Assembly (NCBI GenBank): GCA_027578815.1
Contig: JANBTH010000008.1
Location: 1-64,000 of the forward strand
DNA length: 64,000 nt
Source of the DNA: Coemansia sp. RSA 1804
Taxonomy: Eukaryota > Kickxellomycota > Kickxellomycetes > Kickxellales > Kickxellaceae
Direction of reading: 5' to 3'
In this document: positions 52,704-63,416 of the stretch, in pieces
Numbering within the stretch: position 1 is the stretch's first letter
Layout of the letters: every line of letters starts with the position of its first letter
Made by a program: the position numbers and the translations under genes
Notes under the pieces: generated by a model
Databases searched by the model: none
What the model saw: only the letters and a program-made list of their open reading frames with translations
Told to the model about the DNA's origin: nothing

Positions 52704-52828
52704 GGCCGGTTTTTATATTACTCTACATTTATTATAAGTTGTTTTTCTAAACTAAATGTTTCTATATGTCCCTTCTCTTTCAACAGGCTCCTAAACCACA
52801 CATGCCAATAACACGCGGACACACAGAC

Positions 52829-55117
52829 TCATGCTTCAGGTGCGGTGGCCACCCAGTAATACGAATTGGACGCCGAGTTGCCATCGTCGTGGGCAGCAGT
52901 CTCGGCAATCCGTTCAAACGCCGCCTTCTTGTCAACGACCGCCAGGGCAAGATCGATGATCTCGCGCCACTGAGCGGAGGCCGAGTTCTTCGAAACAGAA
53001 TCGAGGTACCGGGGCCAGATGTCCGCGATCCAGGACCGCTTGAGAATCAACGCCGAGGCGGGAGTGAGTGGGAGGAACTGGATCCCGTAGATGAACTCGG
53101 GGTTGGCGCCAAAGAACGTGGCATAGTCCACCTTGGTCGACCACAGGATGCCAACAATCGCCTTGTCGTGGGCATACGACTCGGGATACAGTCCGCTTGC
53201 AAGGTCGCCCAGATGCCAGTATGTGCGCGTGCCACGCGCCTCCAGCTGCAGCACAGCACGCACGTACCCCGCCAGATGTGGGCGGCCGGTGGTCTGTGCG
53301 TAGAGGTACGCGCCGTAGTACGCGTTGATAGCCTCGGACGTCGACTCCTGGTTCCGCGAGTCGGCAAAGGCAAACAGACCGGCGGCCCACGAGTGGCCGT
53401 CGTACATGTCAAAGCACCGCATCTGCGGGAAATGGTGCGGCGGAGCCAAAGAGGCTGCGCCGGCGGCAGCCGACGGGGTGCGTGCGCCCAGCGGCGTGCA
53501 AAAGTCGCGCACTAGCAGATCGACAAAGGCGCGCCGCCGCTCGTCCAGCCACCCCGGGCGCAGGCGCGCAAGAGCGGCTGCGGCGTAGACGAAGTAGCCG
53601 TAGTGGAAGTGGTGGTCGTTGTACCGGCCCTGGCCAAAGTCGGCGCCCGGATCGTGGAGCCCAGTACGGCTCACCATGCCGCGCCACTCGGTGTCGTAAA
53701 CAAGCGCATTGCCGTTGGTGCCCAGAATCCAGGGCTCAAACCACGCAACCGCCAGGTCTGCCGCATGCTGGCTGCTGGCATGGTCGCCGACCTCCGCGGC
53801 TATCAGCGCAATACGGGCAGCGCGGGCCAGGGCCTTGCCAAAGAAGTACGGGTCCGGAGGCAGCGCCGATGCGTCGGCTGGCAGCGATGCGGCATCGGCG
53901 GCCACGAGCTCGCAGAGACGGCGGATGCGGGCTGCGTCGGTGAGCGGCTCAGGGCCGGAAAAGCCCAGCGGCTCCAGTTGCTCGGTAAGTCGCCAGACAC
54001 GGCCCCGGACCACGTGCATCGGGCCCTTGGACGACCAGAACGGCGCAACTGCGTCCATCGGCTCAACGCAGCCGTCGGCCATTGTCTGCCGGTGGTGCGG
54101 AAGGGTGCATATGGCCGGGGTTCCTCTCTGTCCAGCAGTCCTCCACGTAATCTCAAACACCGCCTCGCTGTCAGTGGCCTGCACATCGACGCTGCCGCCT
54201 ACGGGAACTGCTTCGCGTGCAGACAGCAGCGCAGTGATGGCGTCGTGACGGCTGCTGTCGCTTCCTGGAATCAACGCAAGGCGCACAGACCCCTGCACAG
54301 CCTCGCTCGACTCGATGCGGCTGCCGTCGAGGTGGCGGAGAACAGCGTTGCCTTCGTAGCAGACCAGCCACGTAGCGCCGTTGTTCAGCTCGACAACCGC
54401 AGCGCCAGGCCCATACGCGGCGCAATCGACCTTCAGAACAGCGTGCACCGATTCCAGTCCAAGCACAGTCGGGCGGTTGAAGACGACCGTTGCAAAGGCG
54501 GAGCCCTTGACCAGCGGCAACGAGGCCACTGCAGCCGCGCAATCAGACTCGCCGTCGGCGGCGGCGGCGGATGTCTCGACGTAGTCAACGGTAACCGAGA
54601 GAGCGTCAAAGGCAGCGACCCTGTGGCGCGCGCAACCCGGGATACGAATGGCCCAGTCGTTGTGCCAAACAGACGCGACAAAGCGGTCCTCCTCCAACGG
54701 CGTCGGCGCACACACAACAACCGTCTCGCCAAGACACTTGACCATGTACGGCGCTACCAGCACCGGCTGGTCGCCGCCCTCGATAATCAGATTCTGCCAC
54801 CACGCGTTTGTGGGCACCGCGTGCGCTAGAAGCCGCGAGTCAACAAGGTCGCGTCGCACTTTGTACGTGTTTGGCAGCGCGCGGTCTCCCGAACCTCCCA
54901 GAACGGCGCATGGGTCCTCGGACGACCACTCCAGGGATGCATGTTCGGCTTCATTCTCCTGGCTGCGGCTACTGTTGCTGCTGATGCTCGGGCGTGGCGG
55001 CAGCTGGGGCGGCTCATGGCTACTAGGCGCCGAATATTGGGGCGCTCCAGCGCTGCTCTGCCGCGGGGGCTCAGAGAACTTCTCAGCGAGTCTGCGGATG
55101 CGATCAGACAATGGCAT
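52829..55117 (-). CDS. GH81 endo-beta-1,3-glucanase (Eng2/Acf2-like, no signal peptide)
   Basis: Hydrolyses beta-1,3-glucan. 762 aa. The N-terminal ~75 residues are Ser/Pro-rich and not a signal peptide, so it is the intracellular Eng2/Acf2 type rather than secreted Eng1. Then PTNAWWQNLIIEGGDQPV opens the GH81 module. Catalytic-region blocks are DFGQGRYNDHHFHYGYFVY, DMYDGHSWAAGLFAFADSRN and QESTSEAINAYYGAYLYA with the conserved acidic residues. YPESYAHDKAIVGILWSTK and NPEFIYGIQFLPLTP follow. Intronless. It may act in spore or septum wall remodelling, as inferred from the family. Confidence 0.93.
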   Translation of the reverse strand: MPLSDRIRRLAEKFSEPPRQSSAGAPQYSAPSSHEPPQLPPRPSISSNSSRSQENEAEHASLEWSSEDPCAVLGGSGDRALPNTYKVRRDLVDSRLLAHAVPTNAWWQNLIIEGGDQPVLVAPYMVKCLGETVVVCAPTPLEEDRFVASVWHNDWAIRIPGCARHRVAAFDALSVTVDYVETSAAAADGESDCAAAVASLPLVKGSAFATVVFNRPTVLGLESVHAVLKVDCAAYGPGAAVVELNNGATWLVCYEGNAVLRHLDGSRIESSEAVQGSVRLALIPGSDSSRHDAITALLSAREAVPVGGSVDVQATDSEAVFEITWRTAGQRGTPAICTLPHHRQTMADGCVEPMDAVAPFWSSKGPMHVVRGRVWRLTEQLEPLGFSGPEPLTDAARIRRLCELVAADAASLPADASALPPDPYFFGKALARAARIALIAAEVGDHASSQHAADLAVAWFEPWILGTNGNALVYDTEWRGMVSRTGLHDPGADFGQGRYNDHHFHYGYFVYAAAALARLRPGWLDERRRAFVDLLVRDFCTPLGARTPSAAAGAASLAPPHHFPQMRCFDMYDGHSWAAGLFAFADSRNQESTSEAINAYYGAYLYAQTTGRPHLAGYVRAVLQLEARGTRTYWHLGDLASGLYPESYAHDKAIVGILWSTKVDYATFFGANPEFIYGIQFLPLTPASALILKRSWIADIWPRYLDSVSKNSASAQWREIIDLALAVVDKKAAFERIAETAAHDDGNSASNSYYWVATAPEA

Positions 55118-55507
55118 TTTTGCTGCTCAGCTATCCTCAAGAATAATTCAGATAGATGCAATAAGCTAGAAGCCAGAGTATTATAGCGAGAGAGAGGATA
55201 TTAAAGCAGATATATGAAAGAATATGTTACTAAGAGGAGAAGAGAGGAGAGGAGAAGTGCGCATGAAGCCAAAACACCTGGGTCTAGTCGTGCGGACCTT
55301 TCTTTTTTTCTGCCAAGGAAACGTGGATTCATGCGTGATGCTAACTCCGAGAAAAAAGCAGTGACACAAATATCCATGAATCAAATCCGCACGTCAGCTG
55401 CACATGTCATGATGCATTGAATCGATATGTGATGTATCATTTGGAAGGAAAGAAAAGAAAGGTCTTGAGCGATAACATGAAATAATACAAGAAAAAAACC
55501 ACACCTC
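55118..55507. other. Intergenic spacer, nothing recognised
   Basis: 390 bp between kinesin-10 and GH81, both minus. Contains a purine-rich AGAGGAGAAG tract near 55232. Confidence 0.5.
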
Positions 55508-58447
55508 TTACGCAAACGTCGAAAGGATATCCATGATGATCTTGTTCTTAAAGTGCAGTCTGTCCCGGAGCTCAGATATGTGGTTCAATGGGCCGTCGGT
55601 CTGGATGGACGCCTGGATCTGCTCTGCGCGGCGTTTGCCGATTCCCTGGAGCTTTGTGATCTTCTTGACTTCGGCCGAGTTGATCATCTGCAATGCGCTT
55701 GCCAGACAGATATCGTTGAACCGCCCGAGCTCCAGCTTCTCCTCCACGACAACCGCCGCCGCCGCTGCTCCTGCTGTTGCTGCGGAGTTGCCAGATCCCC
55801 GACGCGACTTTGCCGATGCGTCTGACAGCCGATTAGCACGTGCCTTATCCGCAGCAGCATCAATGTTCTCCTTTGACTGCGCCATCATCATCCGCTGCTC
55901 AAGCAGCCCACGCACCCCGAGCGCCCCGGGCAACCGACGCTGCTGCGCCAAACCCGCTTTCTTGCCGCGCCTTCCGGCCTTTGCTTTGCCAGCAGACAAC
56001 GAATCGACAAAATCGTTATCCGGGCTATTGGGGTCAGACTCATCGGCACTGCTGCCGCTGCTGTGCGGCACGTAATCGGCGTCCTTGACACGGTCGTCGG
56101 GGGTGGCAGGAACGGCCAGCCGCTTTTGCAACCGCGCAGCCGCCGAGCTCTTTGCCAAAATCTTGTCAGTGCTCAGCGCACGAAGCTTCCGCGTCTTGCT
56201 GTCCAGGCGCTCTTGAAGGTCGGCATCGAACTCCTCGCCCCGCACAACAAACGGGTTGTTGGCGCCTGTGCCAAAGCTGATGCGCCGGTGGTCGTGGACT
56301 GAACCCTCTGTGACGTACGAGGCTGACCGTCGCTGCTTACCATTGCCTCCGTTGCTGTCTGTCGATGCAGGCAATGTGCTCTTGCTTGTGGCCGCCTGCA
56401 GCTTGATCCGCTTCTGTTCCTTTTGCTTCTGCGCTCCAGCATCCCCTCCTCCTCCTCCTCCGCCTTGGCTTGTTTGGGCCGTCTGCGGTTTCGGTGCTTG
56501 CTTCGTTTGCAATGTCATCTTGCAATTAGATGCCGTCGGAGCTTTGCCACCAGCCAGGGCGGTTCGGCGTTTGGCCTTTTCGGCACCAGGAGACTCGGCC
56601 AGTCCATCGGGCATCCACAACGGACCGAGATCCTCATCATCGTCATCATCATTACCGCTATCTTTCCGCGCAGTCTGCTTCCCATTCACTCCACTACCGC
56701 CAATCTTGGCATTCCCATTACTCTCCTTGCCATCCAACACGGTCCACGCAGCCTCGCCATGGGACTCAATAGAAGACCTGCGGTTGCGTCTACGAATACG
56801 CGCACGCAACCGGGCAATATGCGTCTCCAGCTTATTGAGCTCGGGCGCGTACCTCAGGGCCTCCTCATAATGCGCCAGTGCCTTATCCAGATCGCCACGG
56901 GCCTCAAGTTCGCGCGCATACTTGAGCCATCCGCGACTGGTCTTCAGCTTTGTCGTTGGCGTAAACATGTCAATCACCATGTTGGAATCAAGGTGTCTAG
57001 CAGACTCGCTTAGCTGCTTCTCAATCCGCATCACTCGTTCCATTATTTCGTTGTTGTGGTTTCCTGGTGCCCCGGTCTTGCCACCACGCCCCGCTGGACC
57101 ACCCCTTATGATCTCGAACGCTCCGCCTGCGCTGGCAGACTGCTTTATGCCAACCGGCATGGCGCCCGCAGAGTGCCGCGACGGAACAGCAATGGGTCTC
57201 CGCTGTTTCTGCGATGCGCTCCGGTCGTCCTCGGTGCCCAGCGACCTGCGCTCCTTCGTCGCACTACCGGTATCGGCCTCGCTCTCCTCGTCATCGTGAG
57301 ATCTGCGCCGTTTCAGCGCAGTGGTACCGTTGGAAGCCACGAGCTGCGTACGAGCCAAGCGCGCCGCATTGCCAGCCCTGTGGTGCTGCAGGCGATCCAC
57401 CGCCGACCACCTGTGTTCGACAACCTCGTGGGCCACGGGTCGGTTGACGACCTCGCGGGACTTTGTAGCAAAACTCAGCGTATTGTGCGTATCGTGCAGG
57501 AACTTGGATCCCGGCGCAACGTTGACGATCATCATGCCCAGACACTCGCCTCCAAGCGAGTCCTGCAGGATGCGCGTCATCTTCGAGTCTCTGTAGGGGA
57601 CGCGCGAGGCCCCCGTGTTGAGCGCCTCGACCACTTGGCCGAGCACAAAGAGACTGCGGTTGATCGCGCTGCTCTCGGCCATCCGGTCGCGCCCGTTCTC
57701 CGTGCGCCTGTTGTCCTCACTCCCGGCCAGATCTATAAGATGAAGCTTACCGCACCACGTCTTCCCCTTGCCATCGGCACTGTTGACAATGTCGTCGGTC
57801 CACTGTACTTGTACAGTCAGAATCGCATGCGACCGCGACGACTGGTCGTTTAGTTTGGTGCTGGCCGTGCGTCTGCGCCCACTGGCCTTCTGGAACATAG
57901 TCTCGAACTGCTCGAACGTCTGGATACGTCGTTCTGTAAGCCCCGCGACGAATATCCGCCGATTCGCGTCCTCGCGGATAGGAAGTCCGCTGGACGACCC
58001 ACTGGTATTTTCGACCGGCCTACCAAATAAATCAAACACCGCCTCCTTGTATATCTCATAGTAGCTGACACGGACATCGTAGTCCAGCGCATCGCGGGCC
58101 TTGCGTTTGAACACGTGCGCCAAGGCGCGTGGGATGATCCCAGGATCTGCTTCGCTCCCCTCCATCGTGTGCGTCTTGCCCGCGCCCGTTACGCCGTAGC
58201 AGAACACCGTGGCCGACATCCCCGTGAATATTGTTTCTACCAGCGGCCGTACGTCGCTTCCGTAGATCGTCTGCTGCTGGCTGCCGGGTCCGTAGCACGC
58301 GTCGAAGCTGAACCGCACATCCTTGGTGCTGTCCCGCGGATTCGTTACGCGTAGCTGCGTGTCGGTTTCTACTGCCACCGTCTCGTCCGTGGTTTCCTTT
58401 GGTAGAAATGGACGGACGCGGCAAACGACCTTGATTTTGCTTGCCAT
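55508..58447 (-). CDS. Kinesin-10 family motor (KIF22/Kid-like) with C-terminal helix-hairpin-helix
   Basis: Chromosome-arm motor that pushes chromosomes toward the spindle equator. The ATG at 58447 gives 979 aa. The motor domain (~residues 5-340) has the P-loop GVTGAGKTHTMEG, switch I NDQSSRSHAIL and switch II DLAGSED. A TPR-like helical pair (TSRGWLKYARELEARGDLDK) follows at ~490-560, then a long low-complexity linker. The last ~80 residues carry an HhH DNA-binding unit (ITKLQGIGKRRAEQIQASI), the KIF22 signature. It is longer than human KIF22 (~665 aa) because of linkers. Confidence 0.9.
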   Translation of the reverse strand: MASKIKVVCRVRPFLPKETTDETVAVETDTQLRVTNPRDSTKDVRFSFDACYGPGSQQQTIYGSDVRPLVETIFTGMSATVFCYGVTGAGKTHTMEGSEADPGIIPRALAHVFKRKARDALDYDVRVSYYEIYKEAVFDLFGRPVENTSGSSSGLPIREDANRRIFVAGLTERRIQTFEQFETMFQKASGRRRTASTKLNDQSSRSHAILTVQVQWTDDIVNSADGKGKTWCGKLHLIDLAGSEDNRRTENGRDRMAESSAINRSLFVLGQVVEALNTGASRVPYRDSKMTRILQDSLGGECLGMMIVNVAPGSKFLHDTHNTLSFATKSREVVNRPVAHEVVEHRWSAVDRLQHHRAGNAARLARTQLVASNGTTALKRRRSHDDEESEADTGSATKERRSLGTEDDRSASQKQRRPIAVPSRHSAGAMPVGIKQSASAGGAFEIIRGGPAGRGGKTGAPGNHNNEIMERVMRIEKQLSESARHLDSNMVIDMFTPTTKLKTSRGWLKYARELEARGDLDKALAHYEEALRYAPELNKLETHIARLRARIRRRNRRSSIESHGEAAWTVLDGKESNGNAKIGGSGVNGKQTARKDSGNDDDDDEDLGPLWMPDGLAESPGAEKAKRRTALAGGKAPTASNCKMTLQTKQAPKPQTAQTSQGGGGGGGDAGAQKQKEQKRIKLQAATSKSTLPASTDSNGGNGKQRRSASYVTEGSVHDHRRISFGTGANNPFVVRGEEFDADLQERLDSKTRKLRALSTDKILAKSSAAARLQKRLAVPATPDDRVKDADYVPHSSGSSADESDPNSPDNDFVDSLSAGKAKAGRRGKKAGLAQQRRLPGALGVRGLLEQRMMMAQSKENIDAAADKARANRLSDASAKSRRGSGNSAATAGAAAAAVVVEEKLELGRFNDICLASALQMINSAEVKKITKLQGIGKRRAEQIQASIQTDGPLNHISELRDRLHFKNKIIMDILSTFA

Positions 58448-60401
58448 TGTCAACACCCCCCAAGAATGAACGAGATTGGGTTTGGGCTGTTAAAAAAATA
58501 AAGAAAGAGATATAACAAAACCTCCCCTTTTAACTCGTTTAATAATAAAAATATACCAGAATTAGAAACTACTTTATATTAACAGATTAACTAATAGAAG
58601 AAAAAACCTTAAAAAAGGATAAAAGGGGAAAATAATGTTACGGGTTCATTAAACTTGTAAAGAAAATAATAATGTAAACAAAGGGAATTGACAAACCGCA
58701 AGACAAATGCGTTGATAAATTTTGTCAGATCAGATGTGGCAGATTTAAAAATAATCATAATTTTTGTTGACATTAGATTAGAAAATCAGTGCTTAAATCG
58801 ATGGTGTATTTAATTGAGCCTGTTTCAGAACCAGGCTCAATATTCTTGAAATAAAGATAGAAAGAAAGAAGGTAAACCCATGTTCTTCTATCAAAAACAT
58901 GCATCCGCTCGATTTGTCAAGATATTGAGTAATTTCTTAATTCTGGCAATTGTTCCTTTGTTTACGAACAGCCTGGCCGCCATGCTTCAAGCGTAAAAAA
59001 ATCCTTTATTGCAACATTTGTTTGCAACTAGACGTAGGACAAAACGGGTTCAATGTAATGTTCTTAATACTATTGGGTATGACCATCTCGAGCATGTTTT
59101 GAGAAATTCCGCCAAATGCACCAACCGCTGTTTTATGTTTTCTTTTTCTCGGACAAAAGCTCGGCTTATCAACCAGATAAGATTGCATATTCATTTGCAT
59201 GGTTTTTTTTTATAAAAACATTGCCACATGTCTCTCTAACCATGCAACAAAACAAGATTTGCACAAGTGTAATCTGTGGATGCAGTTTTCACACACTGCC
59301 GCAATCAGTGGTTTACCCAATAAACCGCACCAATTTCTTTGTTTTGTTTTTCCTTTTGACAAGCGAACATGTGATGACAAAAACGCGGATGTTATGTATA
59401 TTTAGATTGCAAGATGCACCAATAAAGTAGAACCTTATTACTAATGTACCCATGCTGTGGGAGCGGTCAGTAATAGAATATATACCGATAATAATACCGT
59501 GAGCAAGAAAAAGGAGATAAATGAGAGCTACATAATTAGCACATGCACATGTATTGCACAGATAGGCTCGTGACTAGGAGAAACGTAGCTATTATTCTTT
59601 CACTGTTACACAGCGGAATTTGCTGAAAATCTCTTGAAACACACTAGCTTTTTTCTTGCTCATTAGCAGAATCGAATAAAACGATGGACCATCAAATATC
59701 AGAAAATAAAAGTGGAATGACGTCTATTTTTGTATTTTACCCCTTTTCTTTACCGGACACGTGAACCATGGAGATTTACAGAAGAATTGTGAATAACAAA
59801 AAAACAACGGAAAAATAAGAGAAATTCAAGCTGTTCCTCCCTCTCTTAAAAATAAGCTGTAAAATTTTCATGGTCAAACAAAGTGGGAAAAACATTTTTG
59901 CCTGTACACTGTCAACCAGAGACAAAGGCGTGTCTATTCTGCTTGAGATGATCAGCATTTCTTGCAAACGTCACTAATACTCATGCACAAACTATATTTT
60001 CTTGCCTCACTAGCTTATCTAGCTCTGTCTTTGTTTGAGGAAATAATAATAAAAGCCAAACAAAAGAGAATAAATAGAAAATGTAGAAATATCACATTAT
60101 ACTACACTAGATAGCAAAACCATGAGAAAAGACAGTGAATGCTAGATGGGGTATATAAAGAAACGGCAGTTCCAACAACGGATTCGTCCCAATCCACCTC
60201 GAATACATTATACGCTATTGTCAACAAACCTTGATATCTTTTCGCTGTAATAATCTTGTAGTTTAAACAAGGCAGCTTTATCTATTTATCTGCTTTAGTA
60301 TTTTTACTAGTCTAGTTTTTTTTTTCCTTCTTGTCCTTCAGACAACGTTGTTGTTATTATTTTATTTAGGCTGAACTACTACACGCCTATTTCAGACTAA
60401 A
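58448..60401. other. AT-rich intergenic stretch, nothing coding recognised
   Basis: About 1.95 kb between kinesin-10 (minus) and GH20 (plus). A TATATAAAG at 60152 is the likely GH20 core promoter. Small open frames near 59116-59430 do not resemble known families or the array proteins. Confidence 0.55.
60152..60160 (+). promoter_or_regulatory. TATA box of the GH20 gene
   Basis: GGGGTATATAAAGAAACGGC at 60148-60167, 250 bp upstream of the ATG; very like the array promoters at 17626 and 20372. Confidence 0.5.
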
Positions 60402-62702
60402 ATGAGACGCGTCGGCGTTATTATTTTTGCAGCACTTGCAGCTGCTTCAAGCATCGTCTGCGTCTCCGCAACCCCTGTCCCTGATAGCATTGCCGTTTCT
60501 GCCACGTCTACAAAATCCAATGACAAGAACAACCAAGCTAACCCAACTCCCTTTGTCATTCCAAGTCTACAGGAGTGGACTGGCTCCAAGGGCGAGTGGA
60601 CGCTCAAGAAGACGACCAGAATTGTCGTTGATGCTGCATACGCCGATGGCGGCGTCCATGATGCCGGCAACACCTTCATGGCCAACCCTTCCAACCTCAA
60701 GCAGCATGCGGCAAGCTTCCAGAGCGACATCAAGGAGGTAACTGGATTTGATGTCAAGGTGGTTGTTTCGAGAAAGTACTCCAAGGACGATATCTACCTG
60801 ACGCTTGGTGCCGAGGCCTCCGACCCGAGCCTCAACCACGAGGGCTACCTCCTTGACATCGACAACAAGGGTATCTCCATCCAGGCTGTCACCTCCCGCG
60901 GTGCATTCTGGGGCACGCGCTCGCTGCTTCAGATGCTGATCCTCGCCGACGAGAACAACTACGCGCTGCCCCGCGGCCATGCTCGCGACTTCCCCAACTA
61001 CAACGAGCGCAAGTTCATGCAGGACATTGCTCGCAAGCCAATTCCGATGTCTGATCTCAGGGAGTACGCAACATTGACGTCGTTCTTCAAGCTCAACACA
61101 CTGCACCATCACTACAGCGACAACCCGGCAGTGCAAAGCAAGGATCTGATGCCCGACTGGGCCACCAAGTACGTTGGGTTCCGTCTGAAATCTGACAATC
61201 CGACCTACGCAATGTACGCCAGCGAGGATGTGTCGTTCACCAAGCAGGATCTGCGCGAGTTCCAAGACTTTATCAAAGCACGTGGTATGGAGCTTATTCC
61301 CGAGATCGATACTCCAGCGCACTCGCTGTGTTTCACCAAGTTCCATCCTGATTGGACCATTCCTGAGGGCACTGCGCGTGGCGACTGGATGGATCTGGGC
61401 AACCAGGAGGTCTGGGACTTTGTCGAGGGTCTGTGGACCGATGTTGTTGGATGGTTTGATTCTCGCGAAGTCAGTATTGGTGCCGACGAGTACGATCCCT
61501 CACGCGGCGACCTTGCGCGCAAGTTCGTCAACCACTTCCACGACTTCTTTGCCACCAACTTCAACCGCACCATCCGCATGTGGGGCTCCGATGTCAGGCT
61601 CCCTGGCACCATCGAGATCAACAGCAGTATCCACACTGACCATTGGGGCTGGACTTACTCAAACCCAATTGATCTTGTCAAGCGCGGCCACACAGTCTCC
61701 AACCTCAATGCTCCCGACTCATACCTGGTTCCCCGCTCGGCTGCGTACTGGGACTACATTGACGACCGCAAGATCTACGAGCTCTGGGAGCCCTGGGTAT
61801 TCGATCTTCTGGACAAGACCAACACCAGCCGCAACCTCAGCCCCAACGAGCCTCTGCTCACCGGTGGCGGCCTTGCTAATTGGAACGACTTCCTTGGCGA
61901 GTCTGTCACTCGCGTCGAGCTCTACGACCGTGTTTCCAAGGTCATTGGCGCCTTTGGCGAGAAGCTGTGGACCGGTTCCAAGAACTCTGACACTGTGGCC
62001 TATGAGAAGTGGGCGCCGCTGGAAAAGAAGCTTCGCGAAAACATTCCGGGAATCACTCTGACCCGTCGTCCACAGACCAAGGGCCAGTACGTCATTAGCT
62101 ACGACTTTGAGGACGGCGCTGCCAAGGATTCCTCCAAGAACGGATATGACGGCAAGCTGAACAACGGCGCCAAGATTGTTGATGCCGGCAACGGTTACGG
62201 AAAGGCACTACAGCTCGTCGATAAGGACTCGTACGTCAGCACTCCACTTGAGAGCATTGCCTACCCGTACGCCGTCGGTCTCTGGGTTAAGCCCGACAAG
62301 AACCAGGCACCCAACGCCGTAATTCTCGAGTCCGGTGACGGCAAGCTCCTCATCAGTAACAGAACAGCGCCCACTGTTACGTTTGAGCAAGACGGCCACC
62401 AGTACGACACCCAAATTATCTTAAAGCCCGACGAGTGGGCGCATATCGCCTTCTCTGCTGACGGCAAAAAGACCGATGTCTTCTACAACATGCGCCGCAC
62501 CACTTTTGTCAACTACTACAACTCCCGCTGGGACATGCTGCAGAACGAGACCATGGTTGTCACTGCTCCAATTCGCAACATTGGTAGCGCGAGCGGAAAC
62601 AGCATGACTGGTTTGGTTGATGGCTTCTTTGTCATGGATCGCGAGGTATGTGCTGGTGAGATGACTTTTGTTGCCAAGCATTATTCCAACTCACTGCCCT
62701 AG
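60402..62702 (+). CDS. Secreted GH20 beta-N-acetylhexosaminidase with C-terminal LamG-like domain
   Basis: Cleaves terminal N-acetylhexosamine from chitin oligomers or glycans outside the cell. 766 aa with signal peptide (MRRVGVIIFAALAAASSIVC). The GH20b-like N domain is followed by the catalytic barrel: GAFWGTRSLLQML, RKFMQDIARKPIP, LIPEIDTPAHSL and the Asp-Glu pair in VSIGADEYDP. From ~560 onward YDFEDGAAKDSSKNGYDG starts a concanavalin/LamG-type domain that could bind sugar. GADEY and the LamG tail are closer to bacterial-type and some fungal GH20 than to the HEXA/NAG1 type. Intronless with strongly biased codons, suggesting high expression. Confidence 0.9.
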   Translation: MRRVGVIIFAALAAASSIVCVSATPVPDSIAVSATSTKSNDKNNQANPTPFVIPSLQEWTGSKGEWTLKKTTRIVVDAAYADGGVHDAGNTFMANPSNLKQHAASFQSDIKEVTGFDVKVVVSRKYSKDDIYLTLGAEASDPSLNHEGYLLDIDNKGISIQAVTSRGAFWGTRSLLQMLILADENNYALPRGHARDFPNYNERKFMQDIARKPIPMSDLREYATLTSFFKLNTLHHHYSDNPAVQSKDLMPDWATKYVGFRLKSDNPTYAMYASEDVSFTKQDLREFQDFIKARGMELIPEIDTPAHSLCFTKFHPDWTIPEGTARGDWMDLGNQEVWDFVEGLWTDVVGWFDSREVSIGADEYDPSRGDLARKFVNHFHDFFATNFNRTIRMWGSDVRLPGTIEINSSIHTDHWGWTYSNPIDLVKRGHTVSNLNAPDSYLVPRSAAYWDYIDDRKIYELWEPWVFDLLDKTNTSRNLSPNEPLLTGGGLANWNDFLGESVTRVELYDRVSKVIGAFGEKLWTGSKNSDTVAYEKWAPLEKKLRENIPGITLTRRPQTKGQYVISYDFEDGAAKDSSKNGYDGKLNNGAKIVDAGNGYGKALQLVDKDSYVSTPLESIAYPYAVGLWVKPDKNQAPNAVILESGDGKLLISNRTAPTVTFEQDGHQYDTQIILKPDEWAHIAFSADGKKTDVFYNMRRTTFVNYYNSRWDMLQNETMVVTAPIRNIGSASGNSMTGLVDGFFVMDREVCAGEMTFVAKHYSNSLP

Positions 62703-63108
62703 TAGAAAATACTTTAACGTGTATTATCTCTTTTTCTTATTAAAAATGAGTGGTTGGTCAAATGCTTCTCTTTCTAATTTATTTCCAATAATTCAGTAAA
62801 AAAATTAATAAGATACGGTGTGTTGGATATGACTGGAAGCATTAGTAAAATGATTGAATGTTATAGAATTTACTGAAAAGCACCAGATGAAAAAAGGATG
62901 TCTGTTTTCTATTTATAGTCACGCTATATTTCTTTGAATAGAAGAAGTATTTTTAATAATTGAGAATAGGTTGAGGCGAGAGGTAGGTGAAGGATTTATT
63001 TCTACTTGAATCCATAGGTATATAAACTGCAATACACCTGTCGCCAGGCATTGTTTTCTTCTATTATTTCATTCATCTTTTCTAATTTTTTCTGCAAATT
63101 TTACAAAG
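62703..63108. other. AT-rich spacer with TATA box of the small-family relic
   Basis: About 400 bp; the only clear element is TATATAAA at 63019. Confidence 0.5.
63019..63026 (+). promoter_or_regulatory. TATA box of the dispersed small-family member
   Basis: TATATAAA followed by CTGCAAT, 90 bp upstream of the ATG at 63109, the same layout as the array units. Confidence 0.5.
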
Positions 63109-63416
63109 ATGTCAGCAAAAAAAACCCAAGTTGCCATTACATATACAGACCCTTTTGATGAATCAAAGAAAGATAGGAAGGAAAAAAGTACAATACATCT
63201 GCAAAAGGTGAAAAGGTAATACCTGCGCTTAAGGAAAGGGTTGTAAGTGAACTTGAAAAGCAAATGAAAGCTGAAAAATGGTCTCATGCTAGAATAGAAA
63301 GAGCTCGTGTATACATTCGGCCCGAGGGTAAAATCATTTCACAACCAGAGTCGGGGTCAAATGAAATGGATGTAGATGATGGCAAATGTAAAAGTGTGGC
63401 AATGCGCCGGTCATAG
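63109..63416 (+). pseudogene. Array small-protein family, dispersed member (frameshift in an A run)
   Basis: ATG 63109 reads MSAKKTQVAITYTDPFDESK and stops at 63217. In another frame from about 63183 the family alignment resumes (AKGEKVIPALKERVVSELEK, then QMKAEKWSHARIERARVYIR and EGKIIS) and runs to a stop at 63414-63416. The change of frame falls in or beside GAAAAAAG (63181-63188), so one base lost in a homopolymer would explain it. An assembly error or -1 frameshifting are alternatives. The C-terminal tail (PESGSNEMDVDDGK) is acidic and unlike the array copies. It is the most diverged member. Confidence 0.6.

Noticed and set aside
53603..54829. 408-aa plus-strand frame over the GH81 gene
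   Set aside because: Shadow of GH81; no recognisable domain.
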